This document shows, piece after piece, positions 52,676-62,016 of a stretch of 64,000 bases of DNA (its first letter is position 1; each line of letters starts with the position of its first letter). The stretch comes from Corynebacterium minutissimum (GTDB taxonomy: Bacteria; Actinomycetota; Actinomycetes; Mycobacteriales; Mycobacteriaceae). The position numbers were made by a program, and so were the translations under genes. The notes under the pieces were generated by a model, which saw only the letters and a list, made by a program, of their open reading frames with translations, was not told where the DNA came from and did not search any database. The stretch spans positions 230,000 through 293,999 of the forward strand of contig NZ_JSEF01000012.1 of the NCBI RefSeq assembly GCF_000805675.1, read 5' to 3'.

Positions 52676-53599
52676 TTAGGCGCGGGGATGGGCGGTACGC
52701 CAAACCTCACGGAGTGAATCGGCGGTGACGTGAGTGTAAATCTGGGTGGTCGTCACCGAGGAATGCCCCAGCAACTCTTGGACGGTTCGAACGTCCGCAC
52801 CGCCTTCCAACAGGTGGGTAGCAAAGGAATGGCGCAAGGTATGGGGAGAAATAGTGGCCTTGATCTGGGCACGCTCCGCAGCTGACTTGATCGCGGCCCA
52901 GGCGCTTTGGCGCGACAATGTTTTACCGCGAGTATTGAGAAACAAGGAATGGGACGCGCCTGTGGACAGGACTGGTCGTGAACGCACAAGATAGTCCTCC
53001 ACCGCCTTGACCGCATGTGACCCCATGGGCACAAGGCGCTGCTTGTCGCCTTTGCCGCTGAGCATGAGGATGTCCCGCACAGAGCGCGGTCCCTCGCCCG
53101 TCACATCATCGACGTTCAAGGAAATAACCTCGGAGATTCGCGCACCGGTGCCATAAAGCATCTCCAGCAAGGCGCGGTCACGGATGTCGATGGGCGTGGC
53201 GGCATCGTCAGTAGGGATTGCACTCAGTAGCGTGTCAATGTCCTCGACGGTCAGTGTTTCCGGCAGGTGCTGCGCCCGCTTGGGCGGCGATACTTCCGCC
53301 GCCACATCAGTTTCGATAAGGCCTTCTGCCAAGGCAAACTTGTGTAGGCCGCGAGCTACGATAAGCGCACGGCTCGCAGAAGATTGCGCGAGCGATTCAC
53401 GCAAATGGACCAGATAGTTTTCCACATGGGTGCGCTGGACGTGCCGCAGGTCCTTAATGCCGAGCTCAGCCAGCCAGGTGATGTAGCGGTTGATGTCACG
53501 GCGGTAGTTGCTCACCGTGTTTTTCGATGCGCCTTTCTCCACCATGAGGTGCATTAGCCAAGCATGCCCTGCCGACTGGGCCGGAGTGTCGCCGCTCAT
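52676..53599 (-). CDS. xerD: tyrosine recombinase XerD
   Basis: The 307-residue recombinase has an N-terminal SAM-like DNA-binding part ([20 protein letters not shown]) and a catalytic domain with Arg in [26 protein letters not shown] (His-x-x-Arg), [12 protein letters not shown] (His and the nucleophile Tyr). With XerC it resolves chromosome dimers at dif; a dif-like site is at 998. It starts by ATGA overlap with the NUDIX gene. Confidence 0.94.
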   Translation of the reverse strand: MSGDTPAQSAGHAWLMHLMVEKGASKNTVSNYRRDINRYITWLAELGIKDLRHVQRTHVENYLVHLRESLAQSSASRALIVARGLHKFALAEGLIETDVAAEVSPPKRAQHLPETLTVEDIDTLLSAIPTDDAATPIDIRDRALLEMLYGTGARISEVISLNVDDVTGEGPRSVRDILMLSGKGDKQRLVPMGSHAVKAVEDYLVRSRPVLSTGASHSLFLNTRGKTLSRQSAWAAIKSAAERAQIKATISPHTLRHSFATHLLEGGADVRTVQELLGHSSVTTTQIYTHVTADSLREVWRTAHPRA

Positions 53600-54234
53600 A
53601 GCTTCTTGAGGTCCGGGCCTAAGCGCCGACGTGCCATAGACTGCGGGCGGATATCAAAAGGTGCGTCCACTGAACGTGGGGTTCGGCCAGCACTGACGCA
53701 GGCATGCGCGGCTAGAATTCCTGCCACGGCAATGGAGTTCACAATCTCGCCTGACAGGACGCGTTCCACGGCCTCTTCAAGGTCTACCCACGCAAAAGCC
53801 ATGTCGGCTTCTTCATCGCCTTCGGCATCGAGCTTGTCCACCTGAGACAAACCACGGGCCAGAAACACTCGCACTGCTTCCTCGCAGAAACCTGGTGAGG
53901 TTACCAAGTCAGTCAGTACGCCCCACTGCGAGGCGGAAAGGCCAGCTTCTTCCTGCAGCTCGCGCTGGGCACCGGTGAGTTCGTCCTCTCCTTTGACGTC
54001 GAGAAGCCCTGCGGGCAATTCCCATAGGCGTCGGCCCACACTGTGACGGTATTGCTGCACCATGGCCACTCGATTGCGATCATCGAGGGCCACCACTGCG
54101 ACGGCGCCTAGGTGTTCCACGACTTCGCGTTGAGCGACGACCTCGCCGGGCATGACGACGTCATCGCGGCGGACGGCGATAATGGGGGCGTCGAGAAGCT
54201 GCTCGGTACCTACTGTGCGAAACTGGTGAGCCAT
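53596..54234 (-). CDS. NUDIX hydrolase, ADP-ribose pyrophosphatase type
   Basis: The 212-residue protein has a Nudix box with [19 protein letters not shown] (near residue 80) after [11 protein letters not shown], as in ADP-ribose pyrophosphatases. It would hydrolyse ADP-ribose or a related nucleoside diphosphate derivative with Mg2+. It abuts steB and overlaps xerD, the usual actinobacterial order. Confidence 0.9.
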   Translation of the reverse strand: MAHQFRTVGTEQLLDAPIIAVRRDDVVMPGEVVAQREVVEHLGAVAVVALDDRNRVAMVQQYRHSVGRRLWELPAGLLDVKGEDELTGAQRELQEEAGLSASQWGVLTDLVTSPGFCEEAVRVFLARGLSQVDKLDAEGDEEADMAFAWVDLEEAVERVLSGEIVNSIAVAGILAAHACVSAGRTPRSVDAPFDIRPQSMARRRLGPDLKKL

Positions 54235-55197
54235 TTACAGGTCCTTCGGCAGCGCCGGTGCGGCATTCTGCGCGTTGGCAGCGGCGCCGTATACACCTTG
54301 TCCGCCCTCCAGCTGTTCCTTGACCGCAAGAACGGCAGCCATCTGGGACACCGGGTGATCAATGGAATCCACAGTAGTGATTTCCGTCTTGGCCTTGCGC
54401 AGTTTCTCCAGCGCGCCTCCGTTTCCCGCAGCCTCCACCTGACCAGCGTAAACGGTTGTCATTCCAACGGAATCGAATCCTTCGAGGAACTTCACTGTCG
54501 TATCGATGGCGTACCGGGCCGGAGCATCTTCCTCGCTATCGTTAGCGGTCTGGCGGCCGCCGACAACAATTACTGCTTGGGCAGGCACAATCGTGCCGTC
54601 CTCATAGTCGATATAGCCAGCTTTCCGCAGCGCACGCAAAAGGGTAGCGCGGTCATCCACGGAGGCCAACGGCTCAGTACTCTTCGGATCCAGCATGAGA
54701 GCAGCCGCCAAAGCTTCGCCCGAATGCGTACCGGCGTCAACCGTCTTTTCACTAAGCTTGGCGCCCGCCGGAAGCGTGTTCGTCACTAAGGACAGCAGCT
54801 TGTCAGCAGAACCCTGATCGACAAACTTTCTGGTGAGAGTGATGTGGCCGGCGTTCGTCGAATCGGCGGACTTCAGCAGATCCTTCACCGCATTCACGTC
54901 CGGTTCTTTAGCGTCCGGAGTGCTAATGACCATGACTGGACGCTGTACCAAAGAACCATCGACGACGAACCGGTTGAGATCGCGCAAGACCGAGTCCGCG
55001 GAATCCAGCTGGGCCTCGTGAATCTCGTTTTCGACCACCAGCTCGGCATATTTCTCCCGTACCTCGTCGTGAGAGCCAGCTTTGCCCCCGCCTGGAGTGG
55101 AGTCCATATTTGGTGCAATCAGCAGCGTGCCCAGGGCAACGCCGAGTGCCGTGCCAAAGCCCAGGCCAGCGACGACAAGCGACTTAGGCGAAGCCAT
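54235..55197 (-). CDS. steB: SteB-like membrane protein (MctB/Rv1698 family)
   Basis: The 320-residue protein has one N-terminal helix (SLVVAGLGFGTALGVALGTL), a predicted coiled coil (HDEVREKYAELVVENEIHEA...), and an outer domain ending in Pro-rich sequence. The family is often labelled copper transporter MctB; in C. glutamicum the protein beside SteA is SteB, which acts with SteA in daughter-cell separation through the RipC-FtsEX pathway, so a division role is more likely here. The start shares one base with the steA stop (TAATG). Confidence 0.75.
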   Translation of the reverse strand: MASPKSLVVAGLGFGTALGVALGTLLIAPNMDSTPGGGKAGSHDEVREKYAELVVENEIHEAQLDSADSVLRDLNRFVVDGSLVQRPVMVISTPDAKEPDVNAVKDLLKSADSTNAGHITLTRKFVDQGSADKLLSLVTNTLPAGAKLSEKTVDAGTHSGEALAAALMLDPKSTEPLASVDDRATLLRALRKAGYIDYEDGTIVPAQAVIVVGGRQTANDSEEDAPARYAIDTTVKFLEGFDSVGMTTVYAGQVEAAGNGGALEKLRKAKTEITTVDSIDHPVSQMAAVLAVKEQLEGGQGVYGAAANAQNAAPALPKDL

Positions 55198-56381
55198 TAT
55201 TTAAACCACCCCTGGACGCTAAGCGCAAAATTATTCCAGGTGTCAATAAGGTTCTGCAGGAAGGACTCATCGCCGCCAAGTCCCACGATGAGGATCACCA
55301 CAGCGAGGGCAACGAGGATTCCGAGAAGAGCCCACAGCCACCCCATGGCTCCGGAGCTCGGCGCGGTGTAGAGGTTGATAACGGCCTCGGCATCCACCAA
55401 ACGGGTACCAGCCTTCATGCGCGACAACAGCGCCGCCGGAGTGGCATTAGGTTTGTTGGCAAAGACGTCATCAAGGTCGAGTGCACCGCCTACCTGCACG
55501 ATCATCTGCGCATCGTGATAATCCGCCAGCAACAGTGCAAGATCCGTGGCCGAGTCTGTAGCAGCCGGGAAAGTCATAGCACCAATGCCTAAGTCCTGAA
55601 TGCGCTCAAGGCCCTCGGCAGTGCCGTCTGGTTCTGCCGGCAGGATAACCTGGGCACCCCCGCGCAGGGTCTCAGAGCTAACCTCGGAAGGATTGCCCAC
55701 GATGAAATGCGGCTGGTAGCCCAGCTCCACGATCGTATCGGCTGCGGCATCGACGCCGATGATAATAGGTTCGTATTCGCGAATGAAGTTACGCAGTAGG
55801 GAGAGCTTCTTGCGGTGTTCCTCAGAAGGCGAGACCACAAGTACCTTGCGGCCTGCCATGTCAGAACCCGCATCAGGGACGCCGAGACCGTCGATCAGCA
55901 GCGGGCCCTCCGAATGAATGAACTCGATAGAGTTACCGAAGTATGCCTCCATATGATCGATGAGTTCCTGCTGGGCCGAGGCGAAGTTCTTCTCTGCTCG
56001 GTCACGAGTAACGACGGTCCCTGCTGCCAGCTGCGTGTCGCCCACGTAGACGGTGCCGTCCTCAGTCAGGCGGGCCTTCTTACCGTCCTTGAAATGTGCC
56101 ACGAAGTCTTCGCCGACGCCCTCGATGAGGGTCACGTTGGCGTCGAGAAGCATGTGCGGACCATAGTTGGGAATGGAACCAGTAGAAAATTCAGCCACAT
56201 TAATCACGGCCGCCGGCTTCATATCAACGAGGGTCTGGGCCTCTTGGCGGGAGATGTTGGCTGCGTTGATGACGGCGAAATCACCGGCGCTGAACTTCTT
56301 CATGCCCTTTCCGCCTGGGGTGCAGTCACGGAGCGCGCCGTGTTCTCCAGGCAGATCGGTATTACGGGAAAACAGACTCAT
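55197..56381 (-). CDS. steA: cell separation protein SteA
   Basis: The 394-residue protein has a thiamin pyrophosphokinase-like core (ADTIVELGYQPHFIVGNPSE near 215-235) and a C-terminal helix (about 345-367, LWALLGILVALAVVILIVGL), the SteA layout. SteA with SteB controls septal peptidoglycan hydrolysis. It sits between recN and steB. Assigning SteA follows gene order and fold. Confidence 0.87.
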   Translation of the reverse strand: MSLFSRNTDLPGEHGALRDCTPGGKGMKKFSAGDFAVINAANISRQEAQTLVDMKPAAVINVAEFSTGSIPNYGPHMLLDANVTLIEGVGEDFVAHFKDGKKARLTEDGTVYVGDTQLAAGTVVTRDRAEKNFASAQQELIDHMEAYFGNSIEFIHSEGPLLIDGLGVPDAGSDMAGRKVLVVSPSEEHRKKLSLLRNFIREYEPIIIGVDAAADTIVELGYQPHFIVGNPSEVSSETLRGGAQVILPAEPDGTAEGLERIQDLGIGAMTFPAATDSATDLALLLADYHDAQMIVQVGGALDLDDVFANKPNATPAALLSRMKAGTRLVDAEAVINLYTAPSSGAMGWLWALLGILVALAVVILIVGLGGDESFLQNLIDTWNNFALSVQGWFK

Positions 56382-56407
56382 GAGTGACAGTTTCCCCTGT
56401 TAGAGGC

Positions 56408-58084
56408 TCAATGTGTGGAAGGCGCGCGGAAGTCTGCTACTTCTGCCTGCGCACGGTCGAAGAGCTCCTGCGCATGTGCGCGGCCCGTCGCGGTGTCATC
56501 GAGGCCCGCGAGCATTCGCGCAAGCTCCTCGACGCGTTCTAGGGGACTAAGATCTGCCACGCCGGAGGTGAATTTTTCCTTGGACACGTGCAGATGCGAG
56601 TCCGCATAGGCGGCGACTTGGGGCAAGTGGGTGACACATATGACCTGGTTGGTTGTGGAGAGCCGTGCTAGCCGACGCCCCATTTCCACCGCCGCGCGCC
56701 CACCCACGCCGGCGTCGACCTCGTCGAAGACCAAGGTTGTGCCGTCGCCACTGGCCAGGACGACCTCCATGGCGAGCATGACGCGGGAGAGCTCACCGCC
56801 CGAAGCGGCCGATGCCAAAGGCTTGCCATTGAGCTGGAATTCGACTTCATCCGCGCCCGTTTTGGAATACTTAGCCTTGTTGACCGTGACCGTCAGAGTG
56901 GAATTTGGCATGGCTAGGCCGTGGATTTCCTCGGTAACTTCAGCCCCCAGCTTCTTCGCTGCCGTGGCACGAGAAGCGGTGAGTTTCTCTGCCTTCGCCA
57001 CCATGTCCTTTTCCGCTTCCATCACCTTCTTTTTGAGGGCTTCCAGGGCTTCAGTGGACGTATCGAGCGTGGCAAGCTTCGATTCGGCAGATTCGCGCCA
57101 GGCCAACACTCCGTCAATATCGGCGGCATACTTACGGGTAAGCCGCTTGAGGTCTTGCTGGCGCTGCAGCGATTCTTCCAGAAGGCTAGGGTCTGCGGGA
57201 AGATCGCTGAGGTAGGTGGTGAGCTCAGCGGCGATATCCGTGAGTTGTGCCGTGGCTTCGCTGAGGCGCTCGGCCAGTGATGCGAGTACGTCGTCGGTGG
57301 TTCCGGTTAATGCGGATTTAGCGGCGCCCACGAGGTTGACTGCAGTGTCTTCATCGCCGAAACCTTCCCCACCATCCAGGGCGGTCAGGGCCGTCGCTGC
57401 CGCCTCACGCAGGGCATCGACATCCTGCAGCCGGCGAATGAGGGTGACCAACTCCGCGTCCTCACCTGGCTTCGGGTCGAGCTCAGCAATTTCATTAATG
57501 GCAAACTGGAGGCGGTCAACTTCTTGCGCCATTTCGCGGCGCGATTCGGTGCGCTTGCGATAGTCCTTGGCCAGAGAGCGCCAGTGGCTAAAAGCTTCCG
57601 TATAAGTGGTGCGCACTTTCTCGATGCCAGGTTCAAACCTATCGATGGCTGCGAGTTGTTGATCGGGCGACAGCAACCGGAGCTGGTCATTTTGACCATG
57701 GACAGTGATGAGGTGGGAAGCAAACTCCCCTAGCGTGGCTGCTGGTACTGCGCGCCCACCCAAGTAAGCGCGGGAACGTCCGGCGGCTGACACCGTACGC
57801 GAAGCAATGAATTCGCCGTTTTCATCCGGTTCTCCCCCGGCGTCCTCAACCAGCTGCGCCACCACTTTTGAGTGTGAAGAAAAATGCCCCTCAACTGCCG
57901 CTTTCGCGGCGCCATCGCGCACCCGGGAGGCATCGGCCCGTCCACCCGCTAAAAGGCGCAAGCCAGTAACCACCATGGTCTTACCCGCACCGGTTTCACC
58001 GGTGAGCACAGTGAGGCCATGGGAAAGTTCTGCTGAGGAGCTCTCAATCACTCCGAGGTCAGCGATGCTGATATCAACGAGCAC
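56408..58084 (-). CDS. recN: DNA repair protein RecN
   Basis: The 558-residue SMC-like ATPase has Walker A LTGETGAGKTMVVTG near residue 29, long coiled-coil arms, SGGELSRVMLAMEVVLASGD near 425 and LVFDEVDAGVGG near 457. It acts in double-strand break repair by tethering ends. The start is GTG at 58084 with AAGGAGG nine bases upstream. Confidence 0.94.
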   Translation of the reverse strand: MLVDISIADLGVIESSSAELSHGLTVLTGETGAGKTMVVTGLRLLAGGRADASRVRDGAAKAAVEGHFSSHSKVVAQLVEDAGGEPDENGEFIASRTVSAAGRSRAYLGGRAVPAATLGEFASHLITVHGQNDQLRLLSPDQQLAAIDRFEPGIEKVRTTYTEAFSHWRSLAKDYRKRTESRREMAQEVDRLQFAINEIAELDPKPGEDAELVTLIRRLQDVDALREAAATALTALDGGEGFGDEDTAVNLVGAAKSALTGTTDDVLASLAERLSEATAQLTDIAAELTTYLSDLPADPSLLEESLQRQQDLKRLTRKYAADIDGVLAWRESAESKLATLDTSTEALEALKKKVMEAEKDMVAKAEKLTASRATAAKKLGAEVTEEIHGLAMPNSTLTVTVNKAKYSKTGADEVEFQLNGKPLASAASGGELSRVMLAMEVVLASGDGTTLVFDEVDAGVGGRAAVEMGRRLARLSTTNQVICVTHLPQVAAYADSHLHVSKEKFTSGVADLSPLERVEELARMLAGLDDTATGRAHAQELFDRAQAEVADFRAPSTH

Positions 58085-58127
58085 GTAGGTCTTCCTCCTT
58101 GTCCTGCGTCACCCTAGTAGGGACAAT

Positions 58128-59039
58128 CTAGTGCCGCGGTCCACGCCAGCCTTCAACAGGCAGACGCAATTTGGAGACGAGTCGGTCCGTAAATGGCTGA
58201 TCGTCGAGGCGCACCCAGCGCACAGGGCGGCTACCGCGCACGATTTCCACGCGTGCACCGGGTGGCATTGAGATTTCACGGAAGCCATCGAGGATGACCA
58301 CGGCTGGAGTCGTAGCCGAAGCTGATTCCACTGCCACCTGCGCATCAGGTGAGACCACAAGAGGCTTGGTAAACAGCGCATGCGCATTGTTAGGAACGAC
58401 GAGAATGGCATCCAGCGACGGCCACAATACCGGTCCGCCAGCGGAGAAGGCATAAGCCGTCGATCCAGTCGGGGTGGAAATAAGCACGCCGTCACAGCCG
58501 AACGACGACACTGGGCGGCCATCGATCTCCAGGATGGCGTCAAGAACACCGGAGCGGTTGAGGTTCTCTATCGACGCCTCGTTGAGAGCCCATCCACGCT
58601 GGCGGAGCTCGCCCTCAGCGTCGAACACAGCAACATCAATGGTGAGACGGTCCTCCACGTCATAGGATTGCTCGATAACCCGCACGAGCGCGCGATCCAA
58701 GGACTCGGCTTCCCACTCCGCAAGGAAACCCACGTGTCCTAGGTTGATGCCCAACACTGGGACATCGACAGCACGCGCCATGTCCGCCGCGCGCAGGAAG
58801 GTGCCATCTCCGCCGAGGACAAGGACCAACTCGCAGCCTTCCGCTGCCGCCGGTGTGTGCTTGACGTGCTGGAGCCCCGGCAGCACTGTACTAGCGGCAC
58901 AGACACGAACCTTGATGCCCGCCTCTTGCAGCAGCTCTGCTGCTCGGTGCGTAGCCGCAAGGTTGTCTTCACGGCTAGCGTGCGGGACAAGAAGTATTTC
59001 GCGGCGCGCGCTGGCCTCCGCGGCAACAGTCCTGCTCAC
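58128..59039 (-). CDS. nadK: NAD kinase
   Basis: The 303-residue enzyme has LVLGGDGTFLRAADMAR (GGDGT, near residue 75), NLGHVGFLAE, and DGVLISTPTGSTAYAFSAGG near 190. It phosphorylates NAD to NADP. GTG start with GAGGAGG upstream; it overlaps tlyA by four bases (GTGA). Confidence 0.94.
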   Translation of the reverse strand: MSRTVAAEASARREILLVPHASREDNLAATHRAAELLQEAGIKVRVCAASTVLPGLQHVKHTPAAAEGCELVLVLGGDGTFLRAADMARAVDVPVLGINLGHVGFLAEWEAESLDRALVRVIEQSYDVEDRLTIDVAVFDAEGELRQRGWALNEASIENLNRSGVLDAILEIDGRPVSSFGCDGVLISTPTGSTAYAFSAGGPVLWPSLDAILVVPNNAHALFTKPLVVSPDAQVAVESASATTPAVVILDGFREISMPPGARVEIVRGSRPVRWVRLDDQPFTDRLVSKLRLPVEGWRGPRH

Positions 59040-59845
59040 TGTGGTCCCTCCTCAATGGCCGTGTGGATCATCGCATCTAGCTTATCCTCTGGTGTCGACA
59101 TCCCGTCTTTGACCAGCCAGAGGAAATACTCCACATTGCCACTTGGGCCCGGCAGTGGTGATGCTGCCACGCCTTTCACGCTCAGACCTAGGCTCTGGGC
59201 ATAGACAGCGACGTCCTTGGTGACCTCCGCCCGCAGTTCTGGCGACCGCACGACTCCACCAGAACCGATGCGGTCTTTTCCTACCTCAAACTGCGGCTTA
59301 ACCATGGGCAAAAGCCACGCACCGTCCGCCATACACTCGGTAATGGCAGGCAAAACCAGTTTCAGGGAGATGAAGGAGAGATCGCCCACCATGGCGTTGC
59401 ACAGCCCCCCAGTCTGCTCGACGGTGAGGTTGCGGATATTTGTACGGTCGAGCACCGTCACGCGGTCGTCATTCTGCAATCTCCACAAAAGCTGCCCGTA
59501 CCCCACATCCACGGACAAGACTTCGGTAGCGCCCCTGCGCAGGCACACGTCTGTAAATCCGCCAGTCGATGCCCCCGCATCCAGCACACGCCGCCCCTCG
59601 AGGTCGACGTCGAAGGCCTCAAGAGCTCCTAAAAGCTTGTGTGCGCCTCGCGACGCCCAATCGTCCCCCTCCACGACTTCCACCTTGATGGAAACCTCGG
59701 GTTCTACCACCGTGGCAGGTTTGGTGGCTTTGAATCCACCTACCGTGACTCGGCCGGCCTTAATCATCTCAACGGCGTGCTCACGAGAGCGCGCAATCTT
59801 GCGGCGCACCAGCTCCGCATCGAGGCGGCGGCGTTGTGGGGGCAT
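59036..59845 (-). CDS. tlyA: TlyA-family rRNA 2'-O-methyltransferase
   Basis: The 269-residue protein has an N-terminal S4 domain (RKIARSREHAVEMIKAGRVT) and an FtsJ-like methyltransferase core with VLDAGASTGGFTDVCLRRG, VLSVDVGYGQLLWRL and MVGDLSFISLKLVLPA. TlyA methylates C1409 of 16S and C1920 of 23S rRNA, which affects capreomycin binding. GAGGAAAG lies before the ATG. Confidence 0.93.
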   Translation of the reverse strand: MPPQRRRLDAELVRRKIARSREHAVEMIKAGRVTVGGFKATKPATVVEPEVSIKVEVVEGDDWASRGAHKLLGALEAFDVDLEGRRVLDAGASTGGFTDVCLRRGATEVLSVDVGYGQLLWRLQNDDRVTVLDRTNIRNLTVEQTGGLCNAMVGDLSFISLKLVLPAITECMADGAWLLPMVKPQFEVGKDRIGSGGVVRSPELRAEVTKDVAVYAQSLGLSVKGVAASPLPGPSGNVEYFLWLVKDGMSTPEDKLDAMIHTAIEEGPQ

Positions 59846-59857
59846 GGGCTTCTTTCC

Positions 59858-60019
59858 TCAGTTGTCTTGGAGGGCATCACGCAGCACAGCGTGTACCCGA
59901 TCCAGCTGGTTAAGTTCCTCCTCGAGGGAGTTTGCCGGTTCCTGCAGAATCTCGGCCACAGAGGCGTCAAGTGCCTCCGGTGCCAATACTGCACGTGGAT
60001 CGTGTGGCTTTACTGCCAT
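59858..60019 (-). CDS. small helical protein, 53 aa, unknown function
   Basis: A minus-strand frame of 53 codons encodes MAVKPHDPRAVLAPEALDAS, then VAEILQEPANSLEEEL and NQLDRVHAVLRDALQDN. It is acidic and helical with heptad-like Leu spacing, as a small partner protein would be. It overlaps the HAD gene end by ten bases, and sits 12 bases before tlyA, a position where C. glutamicum has a short hypothetical gene. No family is recognised. Confidence 0.65.
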   Translation of the reverse strand: MAVKPHDPRAVLAPEALDASVAEILQEPANSLEEELNQLDRVHAVLRDALQDN

Positions 60020-60993
60020 GTAGACACTGCTTTCTCTGCGAACTCACTGCGCGGCTGAATATAGCGCGGTGCCTGCGAGCCAGCCCAGGCGACTTCGAGG
60101 ACGGTACGCAGCGCTTCAATCGACGTCGACTTTTCATTGCCGCCTTGGAGGACGATGTCGTAACCGTCGTAACGCGCCATAAATCCTCCCTGGGCGCCAG
60201 GACGTGCCTGGGCTTCCGACAGGGACAGCTCGTGGAAACCTGCTCCAACAAAATTGGGGCGAAGCTCCGCCGGTGCCTCGATAAGCTCCAGTTCCCGGGA
60301 CACACCAGTCAGCACGTGAAAAGTATCCATAGCAGCCGTGTTTCCGCCGGCAATATCGGTATCAAGCCGATCTCCCACGGCCAGCGGTTTGGTCGAGCCG
60401 ACGAGTTTGGCAGCTTGGGTAAACATGGCAGGTTCTGGTTTACCCGCGGATTTTGGTTCCACACCCGTCGTTGACGTAATCGCGGCGACGAGAGAACCAT
60501 TGCCCACAGCCAGACCACGTTCAGTAGGCAGCTGCGTATCCAGGTTGGAAGCGTAGAACTTAGCTCCCTGGTTGATGGCAATAGCGCCTTCCGAAAGCTG
60601 TTCCCACCCCACGGACTTGTCCATGCCCTGGAGAACGGCTGCCGGTTTCTCGTCCGCGCTGCTCACAACCTCGAACCCTGCGTCACGGGCAAGCGTTCGG
60701 AAAGAATCGGCACCGATGATGAGAACCTTGGATCCTGCCGGAAGATCCTCACGCGCCATACGGACTGCCGCCTGTGCGGACGTCACGACATGCTTGGCGT
60801 CGGTATCAAGCCCAATCTGGCCCAGCATATCTGCCACGGTGTGCGGGCTACGTGAGGCGTTATTGGTTACGTACACCGCCGGAATACCGCACGAGTTAAT
60901 GACATCTACGACGCACTGCAACGCCTGGCCACCTTCCCAGACAGTTCCGTCCAGATCCAACAGAAGCGAATCATGGGTTGTGAGAATACTCAT
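60010..60993 (-). CDS. HAD-IIA family hydrolase, NagD-like
   Basis: About 327 residues: LLLDLDGTVWEGG carries the catalytic Asp pair, VYVTNNASRSPHT is motif II, GKPEPAMFTQAAKL motif III with Lys, and AVGDRLDTDIAGGNTAAM motif IV. The C2 cap is of the NagD/pyridoxal-phosphatase type. Physiological substrate is unknown. A C-terminal extension of about 60 residues (from ELRPNFVGAGFHE) goes beyond the usual NagD end. The ATG at 60993 is chosen over a GTG at 61002, which overlaps the previous stop. Confidence 0.88.
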   Translation of the reverse strand: MSILTTHDSLLLDLDGTVWEGGQALQCVVDVINSCGIPAVYVTNNASRSPHTVADMLGQIGLDTDAKHVVTSAQAAVRMAREDLPAGSKVLIIGADSFRTLARDAGFEVVSSADEKPAAVLQGMDKSVGWEQLSEGAIAINQGAKFYASNLDTQLPTERGLAVGNGSLVAAITSTTGVEPKSAGKPEPAMFTQAAKLVGSTKPLAVGDRLDTDIAGGNTAAMDTFHVLTGVSRELELIEAPAELRPNFVGAGFHELSLSEAQARPGAQGGFMARYDGYDIVLQGGNEKSTSIEALRTVLEVAWAGSQAPRYIQPRSEFAEKAVSTWQ

Positions 60994-60995
60994 TG

Positions 60996-61898
60996 TTAGC
61001 ACTCGGCCAGACGCTCAGCGGCGTCGGTCCAGTCTCCTTCATCAATGTCAGTAGCGTGTTGGAACCATTCCTTGGCTTCATCCTTGCGGCCGGCTTCCAA
61101 CAACGCATTGGCGTAGGCATAAGAAAGGCGGCAAGCAGCTACGCCCGTGTCGTCTTTGTTTGGCTGCGCACGCTGGATGGTGACCACGGCCGAATCAGCC
61201 TGGCCCATATCAAGTCGTGCACCGGCAGCAACGATGGCCAGCTCGATGGCGTCCTCAGGTGCAAGCTCCTTGGCGTCATCGCTGCGCCACAGCTCAACTG
61301 CCTTTTCGGGCCGTCCCAAGCCGCGTTCACAGTCAGCCATGACAGCAAGCAGGCCCGGCCCACCGGAAATGCGGCGGGCAGCGCGCAGCTCAGCAAGCGC
61401 TTCCTTCCATTCGCCCGCGCGGTAAGCGGCGATGCCGTTCATCTCACGCGCCACTGAAACGCGACCAGCCCGGTCCTTTGCTGCGCGCGCGTGGCGCAGG
61501 CTCAGCTGCGGATCATCATCGAGCCACGTGGCCGCCATAATGAGGTGCTTGGCCACGGCCTCAGAATTCTCCTTCGACAGGGAAGAAAGATCCTGCAGCA
61601 CTGAGGGATCCAGATCCGTGATATCGATATCGGAGGGCAGATCCGGATCGGTCATGCGGCGGTTGATTCGCTCCTCACGGTAGCCGGAGCGTTGTGGGTG
61701 GGAGACCTTGTGCTTGTCGCGGTCGTGCCCCTTACGGTCATTTCGACGGTTGCCACGACGCTCTTCTCGACGCCCCGATGCTCCGCCACGTTTTTCAAAC
61801 TTGCGGCCCCCAGAGCGGTTGTTTCCGCGGTTGCTATCCGAGGAGCGTTCACGGCCACGGCCGTGGTCGCGGGACTTAGAATCAGACATTAAAGCCAT
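60996..61898 (-). CDS. tetratricopeptide-type helical protein with basic N-terminus
   Basis: About 300 residues. The first 70 are extremely basic (Arg/Lys/Gly/Ser-rich, RDHGRGRERSSDSNRG), as in RNA- or DNA-binding tails; the rest is helical with TPR-like pairs (LRHARAAKDRAGRVSVAREM, WKEALAELRAARRISGGPGL, ANALLEAGRKDEAKEWFQHA). It may be a scaffold. The order with the HAD hydrolase gene is conserved in corynebacteria. An ATG three codons into the frame (61889) is also possible. Confidence 0.8.
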   Translation of the reverse strand: MALMSDSKSRDHGRGRERSSDSNRGNNRSGGRKFEKRGGASGRREERRGNRRNDRKGHDRDKHKVSHPQRSGYREERINRRMTDPDLPSDIDITDLDPSVLQDLSSLSKENSEAVAKHLIMAATWLDDDPQLSLRHARAAKDRAGRVSVAREMNGIAAYRAGEWKEALAELRAARRISGGPGLLAVMADCERGLGRPEKAVELWRSDDAKELAPEDAIELAIVAAGARLDMGQADSAVVTIQRAQPNKDDTGVAACRLSYAYANALLEAGRKDEAKEWFQHATDIDEGDWTDAAERLAEC

Positions 61899-62016
61899 GC
61901 ACTTTCTGCGGTAGACGCGTCCGTATGTACCGAACCAGTGTACAGGTCACCACGGCAAAAGCAGCAATACGTTCAGCAGCTAGTGAAGTGCCACACACCG
62001 ATCGTCGTACAGTCCC

